Below, piece by piece: positions 41,215 to 54,145 of a stretch of 64,000 nt of DNA (its first letter is position 1; each line of letters opens with the position of its first letter). The DNA lies in assembly GCA_954871525.1 (NCBI GenBank), contig OX940863.1, forward strand, positions 22,518,001-22,582,000, read 5' to 3'. The stretch is from Parietaria judaica. Lineage: Eukaryota > Streptophyta > Magnoliopsida > Rosales > Urticaceae. The position numbers were made by a program, and so were the translations under genes. The notes beneath the pieces were generated by a model, which was not told where the DNA came from, did no database searches, and saw only the letters and a list, made by a program, of their open reading frames with translations.

Positions 41215-42994
41215 GTTTGGAATTTTTACCATGAAAACGGTGTCAAACAAAAGATCGCCACATGAAAAAAATGTGGGCTCCAAATTGACGCACGATCAAT
41301 CAAGGGCACCTCCAAAATCACCAATCATAAAAAGAAATGCTTAACCGGCGACGACCCTATTCAACTTAGAGAGTGGACGACTGAGTGGAGAGTTTGTACC
41401 CGTCAATCTATGAGCATTACGGAAGAAAAAGCTCACACAAATTATATGCTAAGAATTAATCCTTCGTATAAGCTATTTTCACGTCAAACTGCTCTTAGGG
41501 ATATTGATGATAGATTTTTTTAGAGAGAAAGCCTTGTTGGTAGATATGTTTAGAACATCTAATATTCACGTTGCAATGACGTCAGATCTTTGGAGTGGTC
41601 CTAAGTTTAATGATTACCTTAGCGTCACTGCCCATTACGTAGATTCTGAGGGTAGACACACGGGTCAAAATATTGCCGAAAAATTACTTAATATTATTGC
41701 CGAATGGGGTTTAGACAATCGCATGATTTCTATCACTTTAGATAACGCGTCTAATAACCAGTCGACAATGACAATCATTGAAAGATCTTTGCCCGTTGAA
41801 CCTACTAAAAAATTAATAAACCAACATTGCGCGTGTCATATCATAAATTTGATAGTGAGATCTGAGGAATCTAAGCTTAAGGTTTATATTGATAACATTC
41901 ACGATAACATTGATTGTGGCTGTGTAAAAACAACTCCGACAAGTGAAAAACATTTTGCCTAACCCAAGACATAGGTAGAGTAAAACATTTTTCTTTGGAT
42001 AACAATACGCGTTGGAACTCTACGTATTTGATGTTGTTGAATGTTTGTCAGCATAGGACACTTTTCTGCGAGTTTGTGCGAATGGAGCGTGGACAAGAAT
42101 GGGTAAATGAGGATGACTGGGACATCGCTAAAAATTTCACCGACTTTCTCAAATTTTTTTACTTAACTACTCTATGTTTATCCTCTACTTCTAGACCAAC
42201 TTTAAATCATGCGCTTAATTGTTTATTTACCATAACTAACTCATTTTATAATTATCGCGATGACCCGTTCGTATAAGATGGTTTGAAAGAAATGATAGCA
42301 AAATACAAAATTTATTGAGATCCTCCGCCGTTTTCATATTGTGCGGCCGCCACATTAGATCCTAGAGTTGGGCCATTATTTGAAGACATGCTTGGTAATA
42401 TTGCTACTAATTTATCCCCTTCGTATGACGATTATAGAGCTATTTAATCACTTGTATTGTGAATATGAGGTGAGGTATCCCCAGATAGACGTGCACGAGG
42501 AACAACGTCGACATAGGGAGAGTCCGAGCAAGGGTGGTTGGCAATTTTGTGCAGAGATAAGACGTCGAAAGCGAGCAAATGTGGAATCGAGCAGAGCAAC
42601 ATCGCCAGCGACCAAGGTGGCGAGGCCTCGTCGTACCGATCCAGCGACTCAAAGCCTTGAACTAACGACGTACTTCGCGATCAACGAAGAGTTCCCCTCA
42701 ACATTCAACCTCATTGATTGGTGGCGGAGACAAAGGACGAGCTTCCCTATACTGTCCCGGTAGGCAAAAGACATTCTCTCCATCCCACTATCAAGCGTCG
42801 CTTCTGAAAGCGCTTTCAGCTCAGTCAAAAGAATCATCGATGATCGTCGCACCAATATGACCACGACGCACTTGGAAAGGCTTACAGTGATGAATGAATG
42901 GTGGCAAGCAGAGCAAAGAACGGAGGCAGAACAACTCGAAGCAACAGAAGAAGACGAATTGGTTACTTTATATAATAATTTTTATCCGGAGTAG
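41215..42994 (+). pseudogene. hAT-family transposase (BED finger, RNase-H-like core, hATC), degenerate
   Basis: Decayed domains lie in family order. A BED-type zinc finger is at about 41215-41345 (VWNFYHENG, KKCGLQI, TNHKKKC). The core is at 41504-42276: TSDLWSGPKFNDYLSVTAHY, TLDNASNN, CACHIINLIV, then NTRWNSTYLML. The C-terminal dimerisation domain is at about 42764-42994 (DILSIPLSSVASESAFSS, RTNMTTTHLERL), ending at TAG 42992-42994. It is broken by stops (TGA near 41263, TAG 42761-42763), a slip in a T-run near 41515 and a frame change near 41962-41995. It was a RICESLEEPER-like transposase and cannot now make an active enzyme. Its terminal repeats were not found. Confidence 0.85.
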
Positions 42995-43238
42995 TTACGA
43001 AAAAGAAATTATTGTACTCTTTTTCCTTTACCACGGTTTTGTCCCAATTGGATTTTCCGGGAAAGGTTTTAACGAGGCAATTTTATCAATAATACACACG
43101 CTTTTTTATTTATTTATTTGCTTCTCCAGTTTCATTTCCACGGTTTTATACAACTGTTTTAGCAAATTATAACAAATCAGATTTAAATTTAAATATATAT
43201 TATGTAGTTATTGACAATTTCTCTCACTGTATTACTAT

Positions 43239-43279
<41 letters not shown>

Positions 43280-44081
43280 CGGAGAGGAGAAGTTCCACTT
43301 GGAGTTTACGATATTATTTGCCGCAACGTAAAATCACTCCACGCGGTCACGTAACTCGCGAGCTTATCGGCTTGCGCATAACGTTGAACGTGAGTTAATG
43401 ATCACGAAGCTTCACAAGTGGCGAGAGAAATATTATTTGAATTAGCCAGCTTGACTTGAGAGGTTGGAACAGACAATTCCAAGTTTTTATTCTTACTGAT
43501 AAGAGTAAATTAAGATGTTCTTTTCCTTCACTATTTAATTCAATCTATGAGCCAAATCAAGCGTAAAATTTGCTTGCGAATAGATGGATCCAATTCTCAC
43601 CAATATAATTAAAAATATTGAATATTTATTTATCAACAATAGATGTAGTACAAGCAAAGAAAGAGTAGTACAAACCCCAACAAAATTCAATTTAATATAT
43701 ATAAGGAATTGTTCTCTCACATTCACATAAGTTATGATATATATAACACCCAAGATACCATAGTTCATAATAATTACCTCAACCCCACTTATTATCTCAA
43801 AAAGTAAAAAAGTTGGGGCTGCTTAATTAATTTTTTCATAAACACCCTTTTGCCTAATTAATATTATAAGTAGCTTATCTAAGTTCTTAAATCCAATTCA
43901 AATACCATCACATCACACGGTGGGCAAAGTCTTTATTTCTCATGCCACCTAATCATAATTGTAATTCAATTTCAACCATATTGATCCATATCTCTCTCTC
44001 TCTACATTTTTCTCTCTCTCATTTTTTTTTGAATATTTGTGGCAAAAATACATATAGATTATGTAAAAGTGGCAGCATATT

Positions 44082-44125
<44 letters not shown>

Positions 44126-44305
44126 CATCATCAGTGTTGGCAAAAGTGTAAATCCTAAACACTCAGTTTGGGTACCTACGATTTACACTTTTGACCAATG
44201 GAAATATAAACTACGAGAAAGAAAGAAATGGAAAATATACCCCACGTTGACATAATATTTAGATTTTTTGCCGCAAATATTCCGTTATTTTTTTAATCAC
44301 AAACT
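42995..44305. other. Intergenic AT-rich DNA downstream of expansin
   Basis: TA tracts lie at 43244-43276 and 44085-44121. A short inverted repeat AAAAGTGTAAATC / GATTTACACTTTT flanks 44134-44194. No gene is seen. Confidence 0.5.
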
Positions 44306-44870
44306 TTAGAATTGGTTGCCTTCAAAAGTCTGACCAAATTGCCACTTAGAAGGAACGGCGTCGTTGCATACGATGGTTTGGCCGTTGCTGTTCGTGATTT
44401 TGAAGGAGAGGCTTTGGCCGTTGAGGTACGAGTTGCTCTGCCAGTTTTGCCCCCAGTTCCGTGACATAGGCAGCCACGGCGTCCTCGTCCCTTTGACCGA
44501 CACGGCCTCGACATTCCCGGCGCCGCCCACGTTGGTGATCAGGACCAAATTGAAGTACGAGTGGCCGTTGATTGTGAACCTTATGCCTCCCTTCTTCTCA
44601 CACGGGACCCTGTACGTACATGCTCGTGGGATTAGGCTAGCCATGCAATAAATTACCACTCTACCCTTAGGTCGAGCTTGTATGTTAACAGAGGAGTTTG
44701 AGGGCTTTTTGGATCTCTATTTAAGCTTGTTGCGTTTGCATGAGATCTAATTATTAGTAACATAGATAATATATAGTTTGAAGGTAATAATTATAGTCAT
44801 GATTTCAGACAATATTGTAGAGAATTTGATCTCTTGAAACTAATATTATTCGATTATAGGAGACACAATC

Positions 44871-44912
<42 letters not shown>

Positions 44913-46243
44913 TATGAATAAATAAGCAAATCCTTCAAAATATTAATGAATAATTGATGACTTAATTAATAACATATATATTTACCACCCCTTAATCTTA
45001 TAGGTAATATCATCACAAAATTGTTAAAGAAGGTTGGTACAAATATTTACTCTTGTTGTTATAATGTGTACACTGTTATATACCTATATATACTGATTAA
45101 AACTGATGATATTTACTATGTTAAACAGCTATAACTATAAGTCGGTAAAAACAGATGATATTTAGTATAGTATTTACTATCTATTTTGATCTACCCTAGT
45201 TAGCTTTAGTTACAACATTAAAGGGCTGGGCTGTTTCGAACTAGCTTCATTAGGGCATATTCGTCCTACAGTGTTACTACGTAATCCTACAATTAGGGCA
45301 TATTTAGAAACGACCAACGGTACCTTCTATAGAGGACGGGGACGATCCCGGCGCGGTATTCCGCAATCTGAAGAAAAGCGGGCTCGGCGAGATCGAAGTG
45401 CTGGCGAGGAGGGTTGCACCAACCGCCATTGTCGCTGGCTTGAGCGGGGTTTGGCGGGCAGAAGTTGGTGGCGGTGACGGTGATGGAGCCGCTGCGGCAC
45501 CACTGGGGGTCGTCGTTGCACTTGAGCTGGAAACACGCACCGCAGTTGGACCCGCTGTTGAAGAGAGCGGTGCTGAGCGCCGCCGTGCTCGTCCCGTACC
45601 CTTGGCTGTACAAATTCCCGTAGCCACACGCTCCTCCTGAAACATATTATTATTAAAACGTAATTGACATTAATGTCCTGAAATTTTACATATTGGTGCA
45701 CTTTGTCCCGTAAGCTTTTATTTTTAACAGCATGCATTCAAAACTTTTAAAATTGTAACACCTTGGCCTCCGTACATGAAAAAAGTGACGCAAAATGTTA
45801 ACTAATGCGCAAATAGATCAGGACTTACTTAAGAGTATTTTTATAAACGAGATCAATAATTTAGATTACGAAACTATTGTGAAGCAATAAAGAAATCTAG
45901 TTAGGATAAAAGTCCACTAGAATTAGTCATATATGTCTTCTATGTTTATTAATTAGGTGGTGTTTCTGCTAAAAACTAAAATTCAGAGGCACACAATGCG
46001 AAAATGAATAATGTTCCAAGTCTGGATAATTACTCAGAGATCTATATAGAATTTTTTTTATCGATGTTATACTATGATCTCTTATGCTACACATGTGTAC
46101 ATATACAAATAATACAGTTATACGTACGTATGCATGAGAACATTGACGCCTTGTATTATCTTCAACCTTATATGATCACAGGTCGTTTTGTACAAACCCT
46201 TGAATAATAGATATAATCATAGTACAATTACAATATGATGGTA

Positions 46244-46282
<39 letters not shown>

Positions 46283-46448
46283 TAGGGTTACCCATTGTGC
46301 CGGCGGCGTCACTGCCACCATAAAATGTGGCGTGGGCGGCCTGCCAGCTGCCATATCCGTCGCCGTCGGCCCCCGCTACTCTCCCTTCAAAAAGGGTGTT
46401 GCATAGTACGATGATGAGCAAGAGAAACAAGGATTGTGGAATCCCCAT
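44306..46448 (-). CDS. Alpha-expansin
   Basis: Three exons on the minus strand: 46448-46292, 45636-45324 and 44609-44306, joining in phase to 257 residues, the normal alpha-expansin length. A signal peptide ([20 protein letters not shown]) leads to the secreted protein. Domain 1 (GH45-like) shows the [20 protein letters not shown] region, [20 protein letters not shown], the CNPP alpha-type insertion and the HFDL motif ([13 protein letters not shown]). Domain 2 (carbohydrate-binding) has [17 protein letters not shown], the RNWGQNWQ region and [15 protein letters not shown]. Expansins loosen cell walls at acidic pH without hydrolysis, by disrupting cellulose-xyloglucan contacts. Both intron positions fit the family. 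Each intron carries a TA tract. A solo LTR lies about 470 bp upstream. Confidence 0.95.
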
Positions 46449-46540
46449 TGCTCTAGAGAAGAATTGGTGTGTGGAATTGTGATGTCGTTTTTTGCAATGT
46501 GAGATAGCTCAAGCTATGGGACTCGCTGAATTAGAAATGG

Positions 46541-46549
46541 CTATTTATA
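46541..46549 (-). promoter_or_regulatory. TATA box of the expansin gene
   Basis: TATAAATAG on the minus strand, about 93-101 bp before the ATG at 46448, a normal TATA-to-ATG distance for a short plant leader. Confidence 0.6.
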
Positions 46550-46919
46550 ATATTATTAGGTCAAAGAATTAGCTGAGAGATTATTATCAACAAAAAAATA
46601 AATGATAAATACAATACATTTAGAATTTGATAGTATATAATTCGTATTGTTGCCACGTCTGACCCGTCCAAACTGCCGAACTAAATAGATTTCAATTGAA
46701 TTGAATTCAACTGATCACTGAATTAATGTTTACTTGCACATGCATTTTTATAGCTTAAAGTTGTGGACCCTCTTTAACAACAATAATTAATATATACGAG
46801 CAAGAGAATTAAATGAATTAATAACAACTTCTTATTGACAGTCTCTTTTTTTTTTCTTCTCCTTTTATAATATGACGATACATATTTTTCTGACAGAAAT
46901 TTGGATCACGAAATATATA

Positions 46920-47412
46920 TGTTGGTTCCTGAAAAGAATCTTAGACAAAGGTACACACGGAACAACAAAGTAAAAGAAAGAGAATTGGGAGAATACAAGA
47001 GTTACTTAATAGAATTGACTAACGCCTATTTATAGGGCACAAAAAGACAACTAAGACTTCCTAAAATACATCCAAATAAATATTCTACATTTACACACGG
47101 ATCCTAACAAATCAGGAAGCTAAATCAAATCCCTAAACTTGCTCATCAAGTTTTGCACCTTCGAGGAATAGCTCCATTGACTTCTTGAGTGGACTAGTAG
47201 AGCTACTAGGCTTTTATCCGAACAAAGCTGTTAGTCTGTGTTTGAGCAATCCTGCTCGTCTTCTTATCTGTCCGTCTCCCTTTCTGTTCATCTCCATTTC
47301 TGTTCGTCTCCATTCTGCTAGTCTTCATCCTGCTAGTCTTCATTATGCTAGTCTCAATTCCGTTAGGCTCCGTTCTGCTAGTCTCAGTTCAGCCAAGTCA
47401 GACCTAAACTCA
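46920..47412 (-). repeat. Solo LTR related to the Copia element at 50.3 kb
   Basis: It begins TGTTGGTTCC and ends AAACTCA, with the same internal order as the full element's LTRs (TTCCTAAAATA, ATTCTACATTTACA, CTTGCTCATCAAG, repeated CTGCTAG phrases, CCAAGTCAG). It is flanked by ATATA at 46915-46919 and 47413-47417, although the sequence around is AT-rich, so the duplication is weak evidence. It is a more diverged family member. It contains TATAAATAGG on the minus strand at 47025-47034, pointing at the expansin gene. Confidence 0.8.
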
Positions 47413-50088
47413 ATATATATATATATATTTATTATATTAGTGTTAGGTTTATTAAAAGTTGAAAGCATTACAAATTACAATTTTATATATATCCTCAATA
47501 AATATGACCAAAACGCTTTTATATAGGTTCGATTTCTGACCACTCTATGTCCTATTTACCTGGATTAGGACTAAAGTACTAGAAGAGAGCTAAAAAACAT
47601 GTTGTCTTCACTCATGTAAAGAAAAATAAATAAAATTTATTTTTCATGAGCTTTTGACGGTAATATATTAATGAATGTGGTATATTTCAATCGAATCCTT
47701 ATGTTATGGACATTGCATGTATTATAGATAAAAAAATTGGATCTTGAAAAAAGTACGTAAAAATATTTTTCTTTCTTAGGGTTTGAAATTAGTTTAACAT
47801 ATATGATTGTGTAGGTACGCAATTTTTCAGGTCATATATACTGATATTTATATGGTAAGTGGAATTGACTATATATAAGATGCTGAACAGTTTTTTGAAC
47901 TTTTTTTGTTTGTTTAATCTCATAAATAATTATAATACGAAAATGAAATTTATGTGCAAGTCTTAAATAAATATTGTCGTTAATTGAAGGTCTAATGAAA
48001 TTCATATTGTCGAGAGACAAAAGAAACTGAAGATGAAGCACATTCAACGATATATATAACGATATAAATTAAATCGTTGATCGGAGGACCAGATGAAATA
48101 ATTATTAATTATCATTTAATAAATTCGAACCTAAAATAGAAAACTTTTTCTTTCTTAGAAACTCAACAAGGGTTATATATATTATTTCTTCAGCTTAATT
48201 TACACAGAGGCTCATGATGATTATTTAACGATATGCCGTCTTAACTTTAAACCACACATTTTTCGGTAAAGATTGGTACGAGCCTTTACAGTTTTGGAAT
48301 ACTTTTGGTCAATCTTTTACAAAACAAAAAGCTTCGGATTCGAAAATATATATGCGCACGCGTATATCTAATATACGACTTAGATAATATCTATGTGGAA
48401 ATCTAAGACAAATAAATTCAATATAGTCTTGACAAAATCAACTAAGACAAGAATAATCAGCAGTTAATTAGTACTATAATAACATTTCCTTGTATATTTT
48501 ATGTGACAATAAAATTTAGAATGATTTGTTCATTTAAATCCAAGAGTAAAATATATTCTTTCTTATATATCTATCGTCATCCTCCACAACGACCCTTATA
48601 TGTTATATCTACCATTTGTTGCTTCTATGTTGGTTTAATTATTAAATTTAAAGAAATGGAAGGAAACTTATGAGTTGGTGGAAATGAATAATGATCATAT
48701 AGTAACTATGTTGCAAAGAATTTAAGTTCATTTATTTGAAAAAATTACCTAGAATAAGAATGCTTCGTAGATTATGAAAACATTATGTATATTCTAGATA
48801 TAAGGACACAAGTCTAGTTATTTGAATCTACTTGTACTAAGTCATTCCAAGCAAAAAGATTAATCACATCTAGAATTTTCTGTAGACGAACATTGAAAAC
48901 CAGGAGTTCGAAAAAACCATACTCACGAGAAAATAAATTTTGAATAATAAATTAGAAGTTGACATGTAATTTATGCATTATAAATTTAAGCTTTCTTAAT
49001 ATTTTAAATGGATTTATACTAATTTATTATATGCATGCCCCACACATATGTGTGGTTAAATTATTTAATTAGTAATATAAACTAATCTCTATGTCCATTT
49101 TCTTCAAATACATATATATATATTATATATATATACGTACACACGTGTATATATATTGAGATTTTGAAGGCTACTAGGCTAGTCCCATGCACGGTTCTTA
49201 AAGAAAACTGCCAAGTCCATGACTTAGCCATAATTTAGGTGCATTAATATCAATTAATTGCTATGGTTAAGCACGTTTGATGCGGTTAGATTTGCACTAT
49301 TTAATTAATTGATGGTTCAGTATTGATAAACGTACGTAAATATTTGGCTTGGCCGAATATATACCACACATCTATGCACCTAATATGTAACACATACACA
49401 CAATTAATATATATATATATATATATATTAATATATATATATATGAATTTATAGGTAGCTAACGTTAATATTTAGTTGATACTCCTGATCATGATATACT
49501 ATCATGAGTAATATAATCCCATGTATAAATGAAGTGAAAAAGTACTTGAAATGTTACTCTCATAGCACAAGATTATGTTTCTCTCGTAATTAAGATGATT
49601 ATTAATTGAGATTACGAGGCATCAAATTCGATAGAGGATTACGAATCGTGTTTGTAGTTTCCGAAGATGAACTCTCTTGTCGTGACGTGTTCTTAGGTAG
49701 TTGTTCTTGAATGTTCTTGGTGAATCGAGATACGGGGAAGCTTGGATTCTCTACATTTACATTAATTCCCATTATTTTTTTTATAGAACTTTTAAAATTT
49801 GGTTGGTCATGTATATCATTATAAGATGAAAAGCTAGTTAACTTATTAGTTTATTTTTTAAATATTTGAAAAGTACAAAATATTTTTATTAAGTGTAAAT
49901 ATATATAGCATATGGTTTAATTTGGAAGATGATCTAGAAAATCATTGAACTAAAAACCACTTATCAGTATTAATTGCATGCCAAACTAACAGCAGTGATC
50001 TCTGTGTAAATTTATTGACCAACTTCAAGATTGTAGGACAGGCTGATCAGGAAATTCATTATATATAGTTGCATTGCAAGTTGCCAAA

Positions 50089-50119
<31 letters not shown>

Positions 50120-50262
50120 GTTGGTTTATCATAATGTTATATATATGTAAATTAAATTTCTTATTGTTGCGATCTCGTGTAATAAAATTAATGTTATATA
50201 TTCGTAACACTCATAATAATTTCCTTCATTTACAAGCATTATTTTTTGATAAAAAAGTGCTT
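47413..50262. other. Intergenic AT-rich DNA
   Basis: TA tracts lie near 47410-47440, 49100-49160, 49410-49445 and 50095-50118. No gene or recognisable transposon was found in 2.8 kb. Confidence 0.5.
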
Positions 50263-50267
50263 GTATG

Positions 50268-50813
50268 TGTTGGTTCCCGATGGGAATGGATGTGCAACTA
50301 AAGAATAATGAAGAACAAGAAACAAAGTGAAAGAATAAAAGTTTGGGAGAATTTTCTTTGATTAATCGAAGGCAAAAATACAAAGGAGGAGTTACAAAAA
50401 ATAAACACTAACACTAGTTTTTATACGAGACCAGAAAACGAAACCCTAGCTAAACTTCCTAAAATAAACTCAATCAAATATTCTACATTTACATTCGAAT
50501 CCTAACAGAATCAGGAAACCAAATCAAATCAAATCTCCAAACTTGCTCCTCAAGTTTGGAACCTTCTGGATTGAGTTCCGCTGACTGCTGGTCCTATGTC
50601 CCTAGCAGAGCTGCTAGGGTTCATTTCTGTCTGGGGCATTCCTGGTAGAGGCTCTTCTGCTAGGGAGCTACTTCTGCCCGGTGGCACTCCTGCTAGGGGC
50701 ATTTCTGCTCAGGTCCTTCTCTGCTAGGGGAAGCTCTGGTGGGGAGATCTCTGGTGGGGAAGTTCCTGGTGGGGAGATGCTAAGGGTTGAGCCAAGTCAG
50801 GCTTAAACTCACA
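50268..50813 (-). repeat. 3' LTR of the Copia element
   Basis: 546 bp, TG...CA ends, about 94 percent identical to the other LTR by eye. It is rich in CTGCTAGGG and CTGGTGGGGA repeats. Its TATA-equivalent is mutated (TTTTTATACGAG versus TATTTATAGGAG in the partner). Confidence 0.92.
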
Positions 50814-50880
50814 TTCTCTCCCGTAAGCTTGACTTGGGTCGAGGTTCTTCACTTCGAGCAGCTCTCTCATCTCCGCGAAC

Positions 50881-51240
50881 TTAACTCTTGCTAGCCTTGG
50901 TGAGTATGTCTGCCCGCTGCTCCCTTGTGCTGACAAACTCCACGATGATCTTCCGCTTCTTCACACACTCGCGAATATAATGATACCGAGTGTCTATGTG
51001 TTTGCTCCGACCATGAAACACTGGGTTCTTCATCAGTTCTATTGCGGACTTGTTGTCCACGTAGAGAGTAACTAGCTTCTGCTCGGCTCTGGTCACTTCA
51101 CTTAGTATCCCTTTCAACCACATAGCTTGACACGCTGTTACCGTTGCTGCCATGAACTCCGCTTCACACGAGGATAGAGCTACTGTCTTCTGCTTCTGAG
51201 ACTGCCAAGTGATCAGGTTCCCGTTGAGGTAGAACGCCAT
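50881..51240 (-). pseudogene. Copia RNase H domain
   Basis: ITWQSQKQKTVALSSCEAEF, LYVDNKSAIELMKNPVFHGR and SKHIDTRYHYIRE are the typical Copia RNase H phrases. The catalytic Glu and Asp are visible. The frame ends at REQRADILTKASKS just before the PPT. Confidence 0.85.
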
Positions 51241-51672
51241 CCCTCCGGTACACTTTCTATCATCAATGTCACCGGCCTAGATCACTGTCAGTGAAGCCGA
51301 ATAGCTCTTCTGCTCCCCTGCCTCTTCCATATTGCATCCCGTAGTCTGTCGTTCCCTTCACGTAGCGCAAGCTATGTTTCACGGCCTGCTTATGTGCGCT
51401 CCTGGGCTTCTCCATATAATAACTAACTATAGTCTGTCGTTCCCTTCACGTAGCGCAAGCTATGCTTCACGGCCTGCTTGTGTGCGCTCCTGGGATTCTC
51501 CATATAACGACTAACTATCCCAACTGCACCCGACCACACGTCTGTACCCAACCACACGTCCACACGTCTGGTCGGGTGTGAGTAAGAAACCTCATGCACC
51601 CGACCACACGTCTGTACTATGTGGGATTCACTTCTCTTTCTTCAGCATCCTTCCCGAGCTGGAGCTTCACCT

Positions 51673-52844
51673 CTATTGGATATTTTCTCGGGTTGCAATC
51701 TGCCATCTTGAACTGCTTAAGGATCTTTCCCGCGTAGGCCGACTACTTCGCGTGATGTAGTATTTCTTCTGGTCCACCTCGATGCCGAGGTAGTAGGAAA
51801 GTAATCCGAGGTCACTCATCTTGAATTCGGCCATTATCTGCTTCTTGAATCCTTCTACACCTCCTGTGCTGGATCCAGTGACTATCAGGTCGTCCACATA
51901 CACTCCGACGACCAGAACTTCTTTTCTGCTGCTCCTGTTGTACACTGCCTGCTCCCTGGAGCACTTTGTGAATCCAAGACTCTTCAAGCTCTTGTCCAGG
52001 CGTATGTTCCACGCCCTTGGAACTTGACGTATCTCGTATAAAGCCTTGGAGAGCTTGTACACTTTCTGTTCCTCGCCTTTTACGCCAAAACCTTCTGGTT
52101 GACTGACGTAGACTTCATCCTCGAGGCACCATTTAAGAATGCAGATTTGACACCCATGTGGTGAATCTCCCAACCTCGATGAGCTGCTTGGGCTAAGATG
52201 AGTCTGATCGTGTCTAGTCTCGCTACTGGAGCAAAGACTTCCTCGAAGTCAACTCCTTGCCTCTGCACGTAGCCTTTGGCTACTAGCCTTGCCTTGTGCT
52301 TTAAGACATTCCCCTTGGTGTCCTTCTTGAGCTTGTACACTCACTTCAAGCCAATGGGCTTCTGACCTTTGGGCAGGTCGGTGAGCTCACATGTCCTGTT
52401 CTTCTCTATGGACTTTAGCTCTTTCTCCATTGCTTCCTGTCATTCCTGGTTGGTAGCTGCCTCTTGGTAGTTGGCCGGCTCCTCAGTGCACAACAAGGAC
52501 AACTCTCCTAAGTTCATCTCCACTTTCTGAGCCTCTTCGTAGACTTCTGCTAGGGGACGAAATCTCCTTGGGCCATCCTTGATCGAGGAATCTCCCGAGC
52601 TAGATGACCTGGTTCTGCTCGGGCTGGGTGTTCTGGGTGTACCCGGGCAGGAATCTATGGTGGAGGTACCATAGCTGGTAGGTGTACCCGAGCTCGTGGG
52701 GGTACCCGTGCTGGATGTTGCTGGCCCTTCCTGGTCGGCAACGTCTTCTTCTACTTCGAACTCAACTGAGTTCTGTTCGGGCTCACCGTTCTCATCATGC
52801 CAATCCCACTTCTTCTCTTCTTTAAACATGGTGTCTCTGCTCAC
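51673..52844 (-). pseudogene. Copia reverse transcriptase and preceding linker
   Basis: The linker 52844-52440 is Ser/Thr/Pro-rich. RT follows with [39 protein letters not shown], the KSAFLNG motif and the catalytic VGVYVDDLIVTG box (YVDD). A TGA near 52342 stands where the family has Trp (LKWVYKLK). A frame change near 52100-52170 interrupts the LNG-to-PEGF link. Confidence 0.85.
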
Positions 52845-53089
52845 TTGGATCTTGCCGCGCTGAGAGTCAAAGAGTCAGTGTGCCTTGCTTCCGTATCCAA
52901 CGCCAAGGTAGACCATTAACTGATCGTGTCATCGAGCTTCTTGAGATGGGGACCCACAGTCTTCACATGTGCGGTGTACCTAAACACCCTCAAGTGCTCT
53001 AAGTGGGGCTTCTTCCAAAACCACTCCTGGTAGGGAGTACGCTCTCGTAGCGCGTTTGTTGGCAAACGGATAAGCAAATAGACCGCGTG

Positions 53090-54145
53090 TCTAACTGCTG
53101 CTCCTCAAAACCTCGCGGGGACTTACATGCTCTTCAGCAAATTCCTTGCTGTGTCCATCAGTTTCCGGTTTTGTCTCTCCACCACACCGTTCTGCTGGGG
53201 AGTGTACGGTGCGGTCAGATGGCACTCGACTCATTCCTCATCGCAGAACTCTCTGAACTGATGGGATGTGAACTCTCCACCTCGGCCTGTTCTTAAGACC
53301 TTCATCTTGTGTTCTGACCCATTCTCCACGAGCCTCTTGAATTTCTTAAAGACTTCAAAGGCTTCACTATTCTCCTTGATCGTGTAGATCCACATCCAGC
53401 GACTGTAGTCGTCAATAAGTAGTAGGAAATACTTGCTTCCGGCTAGAGTTGCTGGGGTGATTGGACCACAGAGGTCCGCATGAACTTGTTGGAGAGGTCG
53501 TTCTGCTCAGAACTTGGCCTTGATCGGAAATGGCACTCTAGCCTGTTTCGCGGTCATGCAGCATTCGCATAGCTGGTTGGGGTGTTCAATCTTGGGAACC
53601 CCAAAGGCCATCTCCTTCTCTCTCATCATCTTGAGCGCGTAAAAGTTTACGTGCTCAAGTCTCGCATGCCACAACCAGGCCGGTTCTGCTAGGGACGCCA
53701 TTAGGCAAACGGGCGGGCTTGTCTCCAAGAGAGTCTTGTACAACAAATTCGGCGTTCTCTTCACCTTCATCAGCACGTTGCCACTTTTGTTCCACATCTT
53801 TAGATAAGGACCAGACATCACCACTGTGTTGCCGATCTCTGTCATCTATTCGAGGCTGATGATGTTACTTTTCAGATTTGGGATGTAGTATACCTGGGTC
53901 ATGAGGCGTTGGTCCCCGCTCTTGCAGACAAACATGATGGACCCTCTGCCTCTAATTTCGACGATTGAGCCATCGCCGAATTTCACGTTCCCCGTGATCT
54001 TCTCATCGAGCTTTTCAAACTTAGCCCGGTCTCCTGTCATGTGGTTGCTCGCGCCATTGTCTAGGTACAAGACATCGGTAGAGACTTTATGCTCTCTGTC
54101 AACGATGAGGTTCGCAATAACCTTGTCTTCGATCAGGAACATCAT
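53090..54145 (-). pseudogene. Copia protease and integrase
   Basis: One frame with stops. The protease-like motif is LDNGASNHMTGD (Asp of the aspartic protease reads as DNG, with Asp-Asn-Gly in place of Asp-Ser-Gly). The GAG-pre-integrase zinc motif follows (LWHARLEHVN, CECCMTAKQ), then the integrase core (HADLCGPITPA, the LRTGRGGEF segment where families have Asp before Arg-Gly-Gly, and TPQQNGVVERQN). Stops at 53846-53848 (TAG, probably from CAG) and 53507-53509 (TGA, probably from CGA). The second catalytic Asp of integrase appears changed to Gly. Confidence 0.82.

Noticed and set aside
44134..44194. Short inverted repeat AAAAGTGTAAATC / GATTTACACTTTT as a transcription terminator
   Set aside because: Plant pol II genes do not use such hairpins, and it lies beyond the expansin 3' end without known role. 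More likely a MITE remnant.
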